DNA of 33,277 bases from Leuconostoc palmae. GTDB taxonomy: Bacteria > Bacillota > Bacilli > Lactobacillales > Lactobacillaceae. Position numbers and translations under genes: made by a program. Under the pieces are notes generated by a model, which worked only from the letters and a program-made list of their open reading frames with translations, made no database searches and was not told the origin of the DNA. Location of the stretch: positions 1-33,277 of the forward strand of contig NZ_BPKZ01000011.1 in assembly GCF_019656075.1 (NCBI RefSeq). Direction: 5' to 3'. Positions 15,817 to 24,599 of this stretch are shown here, one piece after another. Within the stretch, counting starts at the first letter, position 1. Each line of letters opens with the position of its first letter.

Positions 15817-16584
15817 CTAAACTGATCGCTTTCTGAAGATTAAATATGATATGCCATACATGACAATTATGTAACCAACATAGGCCATTATTACATTACT
15901 TTCAGACATGTGAACAATATGCTTAAATTCTTGATGTGGCAATTGATTGTACATCCCAATTCCAAGAAAAATATTGAAGGGATTCCACTTTAGAATCGGT
16001 GCCATATTTATTAGTACTGACGAAATACTACTTAAAATAGGTGTTCCAACAATCATGACAACACCTAGGCCAATGGCAGCACCAGAACTTTTAACTAAGT
16101 TTGTAATAATCAAAACTAATGCTGCAATAAAGAACATTTCCAATAAAGTCGTAAGGACAGTTGTTCCCATACTCTGCCAACCGTTCCCAACGTATCCTGC
16201 TTTGTCTGCAAAGTTAAATTTTTTAACAAATAGTAATTGACCAATCATCGTACCAACAAATGCTGATATAAATAGGCCAATATATACAGTTAGATTCAAT
16301 AGTAGTTTACTAGTAAATATTGCTCCTCTGCTAAATCGACGTGATAGTAATGGCCTAATCGTCCCAAACCCAAATTCCTGTGATACGCTGATAGCAGTAA
16401 AAATAATACCTGCCATAACAATGTATATTGTTCCTTGACCAAAATTTAATACAGCATCTGCTGTACGTTGTGTTTTGAAAATCGCCATAATCGCAATAGG
16501 AAAAACAAAACTTAATGCCAACCAAATATAAAGTTTATTTTGTTTAAATGCTTTGTAGTACTCTTGTTTCATTAACGTTAACAT
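15817..16584 (-). CDS. ABC-2 type permease (second pair of the GntR-ABC operon)
   Basis: A 255-residue membrane protein with about six hydrophobic segments and the SQEFGFGTIRPLLSRRFSRG loop typical of ABC-2 export permeases that act with bacitracin- or lantibiotic-immunity-like ATPases. It starts 3 nt after the stop of its ATPase gene; the ribosome site AAGGGG lies inside the end of that gene, so the two are coupled. It is the last gene of the five-gene operon and ends at the parS-bearing terminator. Export substrate unknown; defence against cell-envelope peptides is the common role. Confidence 0.85.
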   Translation of the reverse strand: MLTLMKQEYYKAFKQNKLYIWLALSFVFPIAIMAIFKTQRTADAVLNFGQGTIYIVMAGIIFTAISVSQEFGFGTIRPLLSRRFSRGAIFTSKLLLNLTVYIGLFISAFVGTMIGQLLFVKKFNFADKAGYVGNGWQSMGTTVLTTLLEMFFIAALVLIITNLVKSSGAAIGLGVVMIVGTPILSSISSVLINMAPILKWNPFNIFLGIGMYNQLPHQEFKHIVHMSESNVIMAYVGYIIVMYGISYLIFRKRSV

Positions 16585-16587
16585 GAA

Positions 16588-17493
16588 TTATTCCCCTTTA
16601 TCATCATTAGCTAGCATATCAAGCAGTGACTTTTCCAAATTCCCAGTAATTGTATTTAATGACTCAATCTTAATGCCACTATTGTTTAATACTGTTATTA
16701 CATCTTGTAACTGCTCAGCGCCTGAAATTTGTAATTTACCATCTTCCATATCAGCAATCCAATGATTTTCCAAAGCCACTGTCAAAGCTTTCTGATTATC
16801 AGATGTGTTGAATAGCCATCGTATTTTATCATGGCTGAAGAAGGCTGTCATTGTTGATGTTTCAATGATTTTTCCATGGTTGATAATCACAATATCATCA
16901 ACTAATTTCTGAAGCTCATCTAACAAATGACTGGAAATCAAGAAGGCAACACCATCATCTGCTAAATCACGTATTAACCGTCTTAAATCATGAACAGACT
17001 GTGGATCAAGACCATTCATAGGCTCATCTAAAATGACTAACTTAGGATTCCGTATCAAGGCTATAGCAATACCTAGTCGCTGTTTCATTCCCAAAGAGAA
17101 ATTTTTAGCTTTACGCTTTCCAAAATTTTCACCGTCAATTTGTGTTTTCTTCATCAACGTTGCAAAATCTGCCGGATTCTTGGTGTCCATTGCATAAAGC
17201 TTTAAATGTTCTAAAGCTGTTAAGTTAGGGTAAATAGCTGGGTATTCAATTAAGTTGCCTATCTTGTCTAATGCATTATGGTTGCCAAATGTAATAGGCT
17301 GCCCATCAAATTGAATATTGCCAGATGAGTAACTCATTAATCCAGTAATAGCTCGCATAGTAGTTGATTTCCCTGCACCATTCGGCCCGATTAAACCAAC
17401 AATACGACCTGCTTCCACCTTAAAACTGATGTCGTCCATTGCTTTTTTTGAACCGTAGCTCTTATTGATTTTGTTAACTTCTAGTAATGCCAT
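16588..17493 (-). CDS. ABC transporter ATP-binding protein (second pair)
   Basis: A 301-residue ATPase. Walker A is GPNGAGKST (about 36-44), the signature region is FSLGMKQRLG (LSGGQ variant, about 131-140), Walker B is KLVILDEPMNGLD (about 150-162), and the switch histidine is in LISSHLL. A C-terminal extension of about 85 residues follows, as in bacitracin-resistance-type BcrA ATPases. AGGAG precedes the ATG. It sits between the first permease and its own permease in the YtrA-controlled operon. Confidence 0.92.
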   Translation of the reverse strand: MALLEVNKINKSYGSKKAMDDISFKVEAGRIVGLIGPNGAGKSTTMRAITGLMSYSSGNIQFDGQPITFGNHNALDKIGNLIEYPAIYPNLTALEHLKLYAMDTKNPADFATLMKKTQIDGENFGKRKAKNFSLGMKQRLGIAIALIRNPKLVILDEPMNGLDPQSVHDLRRLIRDLADDGVAFLISSHLLDELQKLVDDIVIINHGKIIETSTMTAFFSHDKIRWLFNTSDNQKALTVALENHWIADMEDGKLQISGAEQLQDVITVLNNSGIKIESLNTITGNLEKSLLDMLANDDKGE

Positions 17494-17524
17494 GTTTTCT
17501 CCTTAAAATTTCTAATACGATAAT

Positions 17525-18346
17525 TTATCTATCCCACGTTATTTTAAACGTTGGCTTAAAGACAAAAGTAAATGTAATACCGGAAGCAATTAACGGTATT
17601 ATTAATGATCCAATCACAACTTTTATATTTAGTGTCGAAAAATTGTTTGAAAGTATCATCAAGTAACTGCTTAAAAAGACAAATAGAACAACTGGCCAGC
17701 GAAATGCTTTTATTCTAACAGCTTCATCCACAGTATCAGCACTAATTTTTTTAGACAATGAGTAACTAAATGCAAATAAAACAGTTGCTAAAATAAATGT
17801 ACTAGTAAAATCTAGCCACCAAATATTATTTAGTTTCGATTCAATATAAGTCATAGGTGTTACTGCCATAAATAAAGTAAAAATGATGCCGGCCACTTTC
17901 ATCCAACTAGGCCCAATCACCGTATAAATCAACGCAGATATTGATGCAAAAAAATAAAACCCTATGCATACTTCAATAATATTTTCCAATGGCTTCCATA
18001 AATCCATAGGATGTACACATAGCACAACAGCCACATTAACCATTAATCCGATGATTATTGGTACTACAACCAATAATAATACCCGTGTTAGAAAGAGTTG
18101 CCCTCGCGAGATACGCTGAGTATACAACCAAGTATCTAGGCGACGTGACTGATCATTTAGCAATGATACAAAACCTAGAAGTAGCCAGCCCGCAGTTAAG
18201 GCAACACCGCTATATATACTTTCAGGTAGCTTATCTTGCCAAAAAGAGGATCCCAATTGCAATAACATTAATAGAATGCCTAGAATAAGGGCTAAAAACA
18301 TTTGTTTTCTCTTTATTCTAGTATATAAGGTTAATGCTTGCTTCAT
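17525..18346 (-). CDS. ABC transporter permease (first pair)
   Basis: A 273-residue membrane protein (MKQALTLYTRIKRKQM...) with about six to eight hydrophobic segments and little other signature, consistent with the poorly conserved permease of a YtrBC-like exporter. A longer frame starts at 18373, but the ATG at 18346 has GGAGG upstream and overlaps the preceding ATPase stop as ATGA, so it is chosen. Membrane location is clear; the pairing with the ATPase at 18343-19248 follows from coupling. Confidence 0.8.
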   Translation of the reverse strand: MKQALTLYTRIKRKQMFLALILGILLMLLQLGSSFWQDKLPESIYSGVALTAGWLLLGFVSLLNDQSRRLDTWLYTQRISRGQLFLTRVLLLVVVPIIIGLMVNVAVVLCVHPMDLWKPLENIIEVCIGFYFFASISALIYTVIGPSWMKVAGIIFTLFMAVTPMTYIESKLNNIWWLDFTSTFILATVLFAFSYSLSKKISADTVDEAVRIKAFRWPVVLFVFLSSYLMILSNNFSTLNIKVVIGSLIIPLIASGITFTFVFKPTFKITWDR

Positions 18347-19248
18347 ACTTGTGCCTCCAATTCCTGTTGCCAAATAGCAGCTTCTTCAGCAAAGCTGGCA
18401 CGGAAAACATCTTCACTACTGGTTGGTAATTCTTCCACAAACTTAAATTCCTGACCTGCTAACTTGATACCGATATCTTCTGTGAAATCATTAAATACAA
18501 TGGTTACAACATGACCTGTTTGCGCGATGATTGTACCACTGTCTCGCAAAAACTCAGGTAACTCCTCGCCGATAAACGCTAATTGGTATTTTTTAACATT
18601 TTTGTTATCCTCAACAGTAAATGTTCGGTCAATAGTTTTATTCTTAATTAACAAAATACGATCTACTAAAGTATTAAGTTCTACTAGATTATGGGAAGCA
18701 ATTAATACAGTTGTTTGCTGATTGGTTACTTGTGTAACAATTAATTGTTTTACTTGATCACGAATAAGAACATCTAACCCATCTAATGGTTCATCTAGTA
18801 ACACATACTGTGCACGGCTAGCGAAACTTGCAATTATCATAAACAGTGCACGCATGCCTTTTGAGTATGTTCTGATTCGCTTATTATTATTTAATCCAAA
18901 ACGCTTAATTTCCGAGTCATACCACTCTTCGTCAAAATTCCTATACGCTATTTTTAAAATATCTTTTATTTTTAAAGGTGAATAATACGTCAACCAATTC
19001 TCTGTCATGTTCACATAAAATAATTGATCATGTAATTTGGTCGTCTTAAGATAATCAAAGTTGTCTAAACCAATACGACCAAAATCTGGGATTAACTCTC
19101 CAGATATAGTACCAAAAAGTGTCGTTTTTCCAGCTCCATTGCGCCCGATTAAACCAACAATTTCGCCTTTATTCAACTCAAAACTAACATTTTTGAGTAC
19201 CTGCTTATCTTGAATTTTTTTTGATATATTTTCAATAACAAGTGTCAT
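18343..19248 (-). CDS. ABC transporter ATP-binding protein (first pair)
   Basis: A 301-residue ATPase. Walker A is GRNGAGKTT (about 36-44), Walker B is YVLLDEPLDGLD and the switch histidine is in LIASHNL. The signature motif is degenerate, TYSKGMRALF instead of LSGGQQ, as in YtrB-type ATPases. The C-terminal ~90 residues are a divergent accessory domain. The start overlaps the GntR stop by 4 bp (ATGA) with GGAGAGGAG upstream. Confidence 0.9.
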   Translation of the reverse strand: MTLVIENISKKIQDKQVLKNVSFELNKGEIVGLIGRNGAGKTTLFGTISGELIPDFGRIGLDNFDYLKTTKLHDQLFYVNMTENWLTYYSPLKIKDILKIAYRNFDEEWYDSEIKRFGLNNNKRIRTYSKGMRALFMIIASFASRAQYVLLDEPLDGLDVLIRDQVKQLIVTQVTNQQTTVLIASHNLVELNTLVDRILLIKNKTIDRTFTVEDNKNVKKYQLAFIGEELPEFLRDSGTIIAQTGHVVTIVFNDFTEDIGIKLAGQEFKFVEELPTSSEDVFRASFAEEAAIWQQELEAQV

Positions 19249-19634
19249 AATTTCTCCTCTCCATCTTTTTCACCAGGACCGTATGCAAAATCAATCCAAT
19301 CATGCAATTGCTGAGATGAAATCGAAGCACGTTTAGCCTCAATAACAACCTCTCTAATTTGCTGATGAATTGTTTCGATCAAACGTTCATCTACAATGTT
19401 ATCGTCATTTAATCTAATAAATGTCCCTTTACCCGCAACAGTTTCGATAACATTTTGTGTTTCAAGTCCTTTATACGCTTTTGCCACAGTATTAGGATTT
19501 AATCCTTCAATTAAAGCCATTTCTCGAACCGAAGGTAACTTTTCGCCAGCAGATAATGCACCTGAGGCAACTTGTGATTTTATACGCCACATTAATTTTT
19601 CATATAATGGTTGATTCCGTTGAATTTGTGCCAT
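19245..19634 (-). CDS. GntR-family repressor, YtrA subfamily
   Basis: A 129-residue regulator: an N-terminal GntR winged helix (about 8-75; LPSVREMALIEGLNPNTVAK is split between helices 2 and 3) followed by the short (~50 residues) helical tail that defines the YtrA subgroup. These proteins repress the ABC transporter genes they precede and respond to cell-wall-active antibiotics in Bacillus subtilis. It is the first gene of the operon GntR-ATPase-permease-ATPase-permease. AAGGA precedes the ATG. Its leader is about 140 nt long and carries the 9-bp array. Confidence 0.9.
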   Translation of the reverse strand: MAQIQRNQPLYEKLMWRIKSQVASGALSAGEKLPSVREMALIEGLNPNTVAKAYKGLETQNVIETVAGKGTFIRLNDDNIVDERLIETIHQQIREVVIEAKRASISSQQLHDWIDFAYGPGEKDGEEKL

Positions 19635-19716
19635 CTAAGTACTTCCTTTTTATACTTATATTTGTTGGGCTATACTCGTAGTCACGTAAACGATACTTTA
19701 AAGTTCAACTGTACTA

Positions 19717-19774
19717 AGTGTATTACGTGTATTACGTGTATTACGTGTATTACGTGTATTACGTGTATTACGTG
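19717..19774. repeat. 9-bp tandem repeat array (six perfect units)
   Basis: TATTACGTG is repeated six times without error (19721-19774), preceded by a degenerate unit ending AAGTG. Each junction recreates GTGTA, so the array is a ladder of seven direct GTGTA half-sites, the same half-site as the YtrA-like operator at 19771-19795. It would lie in the 5' leader of the GntR operon transcript. Confidence 0.9.
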
Positions 19775-19795
19775 TACTATGTTACGTGGTACACT
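19771..19795. promoter_or_regulatory. YtrA-like operator
   Basis: GTGTA-N13-TACAC (19772-19776 and 19790-19794), flanked on the right by T; as I recall it, the B. subtilis YtrA site is AGTGTA-N13-TACACT. It falls between the -35 and -10 of the promoter reading into the GntR operon, ideal for repression. Confidence 0.65.
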
Positions 19796-19807
19796 CGAAA
19801 AAGTCAA
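19779..19807 (-). promoter_or_regulatory. Promoter of the GntR-ABC operon
   Basis: On the minus strand -35 TTGACT (19807-19802), a 17-bp spacer, -10 TAACAT (19784-19779). The operator-like dyad occupies most of the spacer and the -10. Confidence 0.5.
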
Positions 19808-19836
19808 TATTACTTTGTCATTAACATAGTATATTC

Positions 19837-19865
19837 TTATCGTTCGGACTATCATGTGGTAAAAT
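19837..19865 (+). promoter_or_regulatory. Possible promoter of the ECF S-component gene
   Basis: TTATCG (19837-19842), a 17-bp spacer, TAAAAT (19860-19865). Weak -35. No riboswitch fold was recognised in the short leader. Confidence 0.35.
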
Positions 19866-19915
19866 GTTATCAATTGTTCTAATTATAGAAAAAATATTCG
19901 GAATAGAGGTAGATT

Positions 19916-20473
19916 ATGGTTAAAGATAAAGTAGCACAAAGTATTGTTGTTGTTGCCTTTTTTGCTGCCATTACTTACGTTGCAACTAGTATACAAGTCC
20001 CCATGCCGGCCCTAATCGACAAACCATTTGTCCATTTAGGCAACTCAGCTGCGTTACTATCTGTTTTACTACTTGGTTATAAAAGAGGTGCATTTGCCGG
20101 TGGTATGGGTTTAGCCCTTTTTGATTTAACACACAATTTTGTTTTAGATGCTCCCTATTATTTTTTTGAAATCTTTGTTATTGGCGGTATTGCTACAGTA
20201 GTACTTAATGGGTTACATTATCGACAGACCCCTACAACGTTGAAATTGCTATTAATCACATTATCCGCAATTATTACTAAACTGATTACCACAACACTTC
20301 ATAATTTTGTCATGGGATTAGTTAAAGGCCTTACGTTTCAACCTGCTGTGGTTGCAACGCTTTCAGCACTGATGCCTACAGTCATTAATTGCATAACAAC
20401 CATGCTTGTTGTCATGATTGTTTATCCTGTATTAGGTAAACAGTTACGTGCAAAATTAGTCCCTATGAATTAA
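19916..20473 (+). CDS. ECF transporter S component (COG4720/HmpT-like)
   Basis: A 185-residue membrane protein with about five or six helices. The pattern FFAAITYVATSIQVPMP near the N-terminus, VHLGNSAALLSVLLLGYKRGAFAGG (about 41-65) and FDLTHNF match the substrate-binding (S) subunit of group II energy-coupling-factor vitamin transporters of the HmpT type. It would work with a shared EcfAA'T module encoded elsewhere. Substrate is not readable from sequence; a vitamin or its precursor is likely. GAGG lies 7 nt before the ATG. It is divergent from the GntR-ABC operon and ends at a perfect terminator. Confidence 0.78.
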   Translation: MVKDKVAQSIVVVAFFAAITYVATSIQVPMPALIDKPFVHLGNSAALLSVLLLGYKRGAFAGGMGLALFDLTHNFVLDAPYYFFEIFVIGGIATVVLNGLHYRQTPTTLKLLLITLSAIITKLITTTLHNFVMGLVKGLTFQPAVVATLSALMPTVINCITTMLVVMIVYPVLGKQLRAKLVPMN

Positions 20474-20475
20474 AC

Positions 20476-20529
20476 CAAATTAAAAAAGTGTTAATTAAAT
20501 TCGATATTAATTAACACTTTTTTAATTTG
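20476..20529 (+). terminator. Strong terminator after the ECF S-component gene
   Basis: Perfect 21-bp stem (20476-20496 and 20509-20529; core AAAAAAGTGTTAATT) with T-runs on the 3' side. Confidence 0.9.
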
Positions 20530-20577
20530 ATTTGAAAAAACACCTTGTATAAATAATATTGGAAAAGAAAGCTAAGT

Positions 20578-20786
20578 ATGGGGAAGAAAATAAGGTTAGA
20601 AGCCATCGTTATTTTCGAAATTAGTAAGGCCTTTATTATCCTTACTAATATGTCCATTTTGATTTTAAAAAATTAAATACAAGTTAAACAAGTTCCTGAT
20701 CATTTTTTCATCGGCTGGTTAAAGAAATAATCGCTAACTTAATTAATAATTTTCAAAACATAACAGTTTCTGGTTTTTTTGTATAA
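20578..20786 (+). pseudogene. Decayed small membrane protein, possibly DUF2127-like
   Basis: An ATG at 20578 opens a frame reading MGKKIRLEAIVIFEISKAF that stops at 20674-20676. The same frame continues after the stop with VPDHFFIGWLKK, and after a one-base shift near 20727 reads IIANLINNFQNITVSGFFV before a stop at 20784-20786. The order of a basic start, a hydrophobic helix, a PDHF..WL element and ANL...ITVSG recalls small DUF2127 membrane proteins, from memory. At least one stop and one frameshift make it non-functional. This fills most of the 345-bp gap before the esterase gene; a 10-bp hairpin (20620-20649) lies within it. Confidence 0.4.
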
Positions 20787-20818
20787 TCCATTTTAAAATA
20801 GACTTAAGGTATAACCAA

Positions 20819-21724
20819 ATGTTATTTAAAGATAAACCCTACAAATTTAAACCAGCATCATTACCAAAAAATCTTGCAAAAATATACAGAGATGTTCAGT
20901 ATGCTGAAGGCTCTCGACATCGTCTAGATATTTATTTACCAAAATCAGATCACGCCTGCCCTGTTATCATAGATATATATGGTGGTGGTCTACTGCGTGG
21001 CAATAAATCGTCTTTTAAGCTTAACCCTAGTTTAAACTTTATTGAGGATGGTTTTGCTGTTGTCAGTATGGACTACAGCTTAAATTCTCCTACAATCAAT
21101 AACTTTCCAAATCAAATCGGGGAAATTCATATTGCATTAAACTTTTTGATGACTCATCAACGTGATTACAGTATAGATATGTCACACATAACTTTAATTG
21201 GCGAGTCAAGTGGCGCACAATTAGCCGTACTTGCTGCAGCATCTTTTTCTGCAAGCGTCCTACTCGGTGACTCCTACTATTTTGAAAAATCCAATAGTTC
21301 CTCCTTCCACATAGAATCCGTCATTGCACTATATGGTCCTTATCAAGTTGATCAATTTGCAACACAATTTGAACAGTTAGATATTGTCCCTGAATTTAGT
21401 GAAACAGGAACTGCTTATTCATTCGAGGGGATTATGTTAAATAATCAGCCACCTAAAGACCGCCCTGACTTAGTGAAACAGGCTAATCCCGCTTACTATT
21501 TTACTAGAGATATGCCACCACTAATGCTCATTGCCGGTAAAATGGATCCAGTTGTTCCTTACTTGCAAAGTATCAATTTAGCTGACAGTTATAGACATTC
21601 AGTTGGCAACACAATAGAAACCATTCTTGTTGAAAACGGAGTTCATGGACCCACTGATTATAACAATAATGCTATTCATGAAAAAAAATTAACTTTCATT
21701 AACAGGTACAAAAAAAGTACATGA
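20819..21724 (+). CDS. Alpha/beta hydrolase (esterase/lipase family)
   Basis: A 301-residue cytoplasmic hydrolase of the carboxylesterase/HSL-like type. The oxyanion-hole element reads DIYGGGLLRG (about 52-61), a tryptophan-less form of HGGGW. The nucleophile elbow is GESSG with Ser130, the acid is probably Asp in AGKMDPVVP, and the base is His in ENGVHGPTDY. Substrate unknown; short-chain esters are typical. The ribosome site AAGG is weak and slightly distant (about 10 nt). A TATAAT at 20782-20787 could be the -10. Confidence 0.85.
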   Translation: MLFKDKPYKFKPASLPKNLAKIYRDVQYAEGSRHRLDIYLPKSDHACPVIIDIYGGGLLRGNKSSFKLNPSLNFIEDGFAVVSMDYSLNSPTINNFPNQIGEIHIALNFLMTHQRDYSIDMSHITLIGESSGAQLAVLAAASFSASVLLGDSYYFEKSNSSSFHIESVIALYGPYQVDQFATQFEQLDIVPEFSETGTAYSFEGIMLNNQPPKDRPDLVKQANPAYYFTRDMPPLMLIAGKMDPVVPYLQSINLADSYRHSVGNTIETILVENGVHGPTDYNNNAIHEKKLTFINRYKKST

Positions 21725-21748
21725 CATTTATTATGTCATGTACTTTTT
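21712..21748. terminator. Bidirectional terminator
   Basis: Perfect 16-bp stem AAAAAGTACATGACAT / ATGTCATGTACTTTTT with a 5-nt loop, overlapping the stop codons of the convergent esterase and HAD phosphatase genes. Confidence 0.92.
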
Positions 21749-22550
21749 ATAAAATTGATAGTATTGTTTTTAAAACGCCATCATGATTATTATCTTCCAG
21801 CACAGGTAAATATTTCCCATGTAACCTAGCATTAGGCATTATATAAGGTTTCCCAACACTATTCAACATCTCAAAATCATTACCACCATCTCCGAAAGCT
21901 ACAATATCATTTAACTGAATATTTAAGTTATCTGCCAAAATTTTTAATCCAACAGCCTTATTAATATTAGCAGGCACAATATCAATCGCACCAGTACCTG
22001 TTTCCGTTACATGGACTGTATTTGCTAACTCATGTTTGACCACTTTATAAAAACGTGTTTCATCAAAATCATCCCAATTCACTGTTACTTTAAAAATAGG
22101 ATCAAATATTTCTGTCACATCATCAACAATAATAACGTCTCTGAAATATTTCATATGTTTTTCATTAATGAACTGAGCAAACTCACGTGGCACGTAGGCC
22201 GTATCTTCAGTAGAATAGACCACACCTTGATCAGGAATAGGGTTAAATGATGATAATAAATTTTGAATATTTCCTAACGTTTCTATATCTAATGATTTTT
22301 CATAAAGTATTTGTCCATGATCATTAACAATACGTGCACCATTATTCGTAACATAAGCGATGTCATACTCTAAAAAGTTAGCCAATATGCGGTTAATCCG
22401 TTCCTGATGAACACCTGTAGCAACGGCAAAAGTAATATTTTTTTCTTTCAATATTTTAAGCACTTTTTGAAATAATGATTTGTCAAATGTTTTATCATCT
22501 GACAAAAAAGTACCATCTAAATCAGTCGCTATCAGCTTAATGTTTGCCAT
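21747..22550 (-). CDS. Cof-type HAD-IIB phosphatase
   Basis: A 267-residue haloacid dehalogenase superfamily hydrolase. Motif I is DLDGTFL (nucleophile Asp9), motif II is AVATG, and motifs III/IV are the lysine in NKAVG and the acidic pair in GDGGNDFEML. The C2B cap between them is characteristic of sugar-phosphate or flavin-related phosphatases of the Cof/YidA group. Substrate unknown. GAGGAG lies rather far (about 15 nt) upstream of the ATG. It follows the FAD/NAD(P)-binding protein gene by 82 bp on the same strand and may share its transcript. Confidence 0.9.
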   Translation of the reverse strand: MANIKLIATDLDGTFLSDDKTFDKSLFQKVLKILKEKNITFAVATGVHQERINRILANFLEYDIAYVTNNGARIVNDHGQILYEKSLDIETLGNIQNLLSSFNPIPDQGVVYSTEDTAYVPREFAQFINEKHMKYFRDVIIVDDVTEIFDPIFKVTVNWDDFDETRFYKVVKHELANTVHVTETGTGAIDIVPANINKAVGLKILADNLNIQLNDIVAFGDGGNDFEMLNSVGKPYIMPNARLHGKYLPVLEDNNHDGVLKTILSIL

Positions 22551-22632
22551 ATATCGATCCCGATTTTCTCCTCTATTGTAAACTATTGACCAAATTGTCT
22601 TCTAGAACCAGCACCAATCTTTAAATGATTAG

Positions 22633-24489
22633 TTACGCATAATTCAAAATACGTTGTGCTATCCAAGCACCTTCACGTAATACAACTGTATTAACTCCTG
22701 GTCTTGGAATAACTGTCCCAAACCATTTCAATCCCTCTAATGTAATACCGTAAAGATATAAATGTTCAATCTTCTCGCCAGCCTCGTCCAGAACTTCAAA
22801 TGTCTGCTTATCAATATTAGCAGCCCCTAATTGATACGTTGATCCATCATGACGTTGCTTAACAGGTTTTACAAATATACCTCTATCACGCAATGACACA
22901 ATAAGAGGGTTTCTTGATACACTTATGTCTGTCGGCCCTAACCGAGCTTCAATCAATGCATTTCCCTCAAAAACATGATTCATAGAATCTGTTGCTCTAA
23001 ATGAATTGAATGTCGTATCAACTTTGATCCCCGGAGCAGTAATCTTGAACAAGCCTATTTTAATCAAAGCACGTAGTTGTTCAACTCTTTCTAATGGTGG
23101 CCCAACTGATATTAGTACATCAAATGATTTAAACCGATTTAAAAATGTTTCATAATCGTCAGCTGAAAAATAGTCATGTTCAACTACATAACGTATCTTA
23201 TCACGTATATCACGCATAATATCAAAAGCCCCTGCAAATGGTGCACTTTTGTTGCCTAACAATGCATCCTTAATATCTTGATCTAAATACGCAAGCATCC
23301 ATTGTGTGTAATCAACATCATTTGAGATCCCTTTGGCAGGGTTTACAATACTATCTAAATCAAATGACGCCAAATTTGAAAGTCCAAATGTTTGAGCTGT
23401 AATATTTAAATCAACACTAGTTAATAAAGCTGACTTTAATGCTTCAGATTGTCCATATGTGAGAGAACTATCAGGCTGATTGATACGATTAATTAAATAT
23501 TTATAGTTCAACTCTTTGAGCACAAGTTTTTCAAATTCTTTATAAACAATCTGTCCATTTCCGGCAGCTTTTAACGCTTCTAATGCAGGGAATGTAAAAA
23601 ATTTTGGTTGATAAAGTTCACTCGTTGCTTTTTCGTTAACACCTCTGGCATGTAAAGGAAAACCTCCTCTAGATCCTGCAATTACGTGTGGCTCCTTACC
23701 TGACGGAACATAAACTAGCTCATTATTTTCGTCACGTACATATTGTCCACCTTTTTCAGATGTCAATGCATCTAAATAATCAAAAAAACTTAATCCTAAC
23801 CCTCGTACAATAACAGTATCTGTTTCATCAAATTGGGTAAGATTAGCTTCTGATGGGTGCCCAGGCGAAACGTACTTTAACCCTTTTTCACCTGCAAAAT
23901 CTTGGAAATATTGTTCTTCGTCACTTAACACATCATCTGAATGTCCTAGAGCCATAACGACAAAATCGGCTAACATTAATGTCCCATCATTTAGTATCAA
24001 TTGAAATTTATCACCAATTTTTTTTAAATCGTTAACAGCTTGTTGTGTAAAATTTATGGTTTGTTCATGACGTACACGTTTTGTCAGCCACTCAAAAAAC
24101 CATGCTGCATAGATACCCATCATCCCTCGAGTTGCAAAATCATTAGGACTTTTCAAACGAGAAACTTGGTTAAGATAACTAACATCAAATTCAGGATGAC
24201 TGTCTAAAAAAAGTTTCGCTTCATTTTCTATCCACTGAAACATATTTGGTCCTGATAATGGTTTACCACCGTTTTCAATGGAATCATCATTAAACAGCGT
24301 AACTTGATCAACTACTGTATTCATTAAAAATTGTTGATTTTGAGGCAAGAATGGATCCCATACACGTCCACCAATAGCATATGGATCGTATATTTGAACA
24401 TTAATCGGTAAATCATCACTTGCTAAATTAATCAAACGTTCAGCTACTGCTAACCCACGAGGTCCCGCACCTATAATCGCAACTTGCAT
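22633..24489 (-). CDS. FAD/NAD(P)-binding protein (YdhS-like, COG4529)
   Basis: A 618-residue flavoprotein-like protein. It starts directly with the dinucleotide-binding motif AIIGAGPRGLAVAERL (about 4-19), continues with GGRVW and the FLMNTVVDQVTLF region typical of PF13454-type proteins, has a second nucleotide region VIVRGLGLSFFDYLDAL, and ends with the GTVIPRPGVNT closing segment. This family resembles N-hydroxylating and related flavin oxidoreductases, but its reaction is unknown. TGGAGA precedes the ATG. It lies immediately downstream of the LytTR two-component genes, with a strong promoter of its own that contains a direct repeat, so control by that system is plausible. Confidence 0.82.
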   Translation of the reverse strand: MQVAIIGAGPRGLAVAERLINLASDDLPINVQIYDPYAIGGRVWDPFLPQNQQFLMNTVVDQVTLFNDDSIENGGKPLSGPNMFQWIENEAKLFLDSHPEFDVSYLNQVSRLKSPNDFATRGMMGIYAAWFFEWLTKRVRHEQTINFTQQAVNDLKKIGDKFQLILNDGTLMLADFVVMALGHSDDVLSDEEQYFQDFAGEKGLKYVSPGHPSEANLTQFDETDTVIVRGLGLSFFDYLDALTSEKGGQYVRDENNELVYVPSGKEPHVIAGSRGGFPLHARGVNEKATSELYQPKFFTFPALEALKAAGNGQIVYKEFEKLVLKELNYKYLINRINQPDSSLTYGQSEALKSALLTSVDLNITAQTFGLSNLASFDLDSIVNPAKGISNDVDYTQWMLAYLDQDIKDALLGNKSAPFAGAFDIMRDIRDKIRYVVEHDYFSADDYETFLNRFKSFDVLISVGPPLERVEQLRALIKIGLFKITAPGIKVDTTFNSFRATDSMNHVFEGNALIEARLGPTDISVSRNPLIVSLRDRGIFVKPVKQRHDGSTYQLGAANIDKQTFEVLDEAGEKIEHLYLYGITLEGLKWFGTVIPRPGVNTVVLREGAWIAQRILNYA

Positions 24490-24544
24490 ATATTTTCTCC
24501 AAAGCGTGCACTATGGACGCATTATTTTATATAGACTCGTTTCT

Positions 24545-24573
24545 ATTATAGTTGTTTTCAAAAAGGTTTTCAA
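24545..24573 (-). promoter_or_regulatory. Promoter of the FAD/NAD(P)-binding protein gene
   Basis: On the minus strand -35 TTGAAA (24573-24568), a 17-bp spacer, perfect -10 TATAAT (24550-24545). A 10-bp direct repeat overlaps the -35 and the spacer. Confidence 0.75.
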
Positions 24574-24575
24574 AA
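24554..24575. repeat. 10-bp direct repeat over the -35 region
   Basis: GTTTTCAAAA occurs at 24554-24563 and 24566-24575 (12-bp period). Regulator binding is possible; the period is shorter than the ~21 bp usual for LytTR direct repeats. Confidence 0.6.
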
Positions 24576-24599
24576 GTTGCCTGTTAGTTTCAGAATTTT

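Noticed and set aside
19717..19774. Tandem array as a CRISPR or satellite origin-type iteron array
   Set aside because: The units are 9 bp with no spacers, and no cas or rep gene is near; the link to the operator half-site explains it better.
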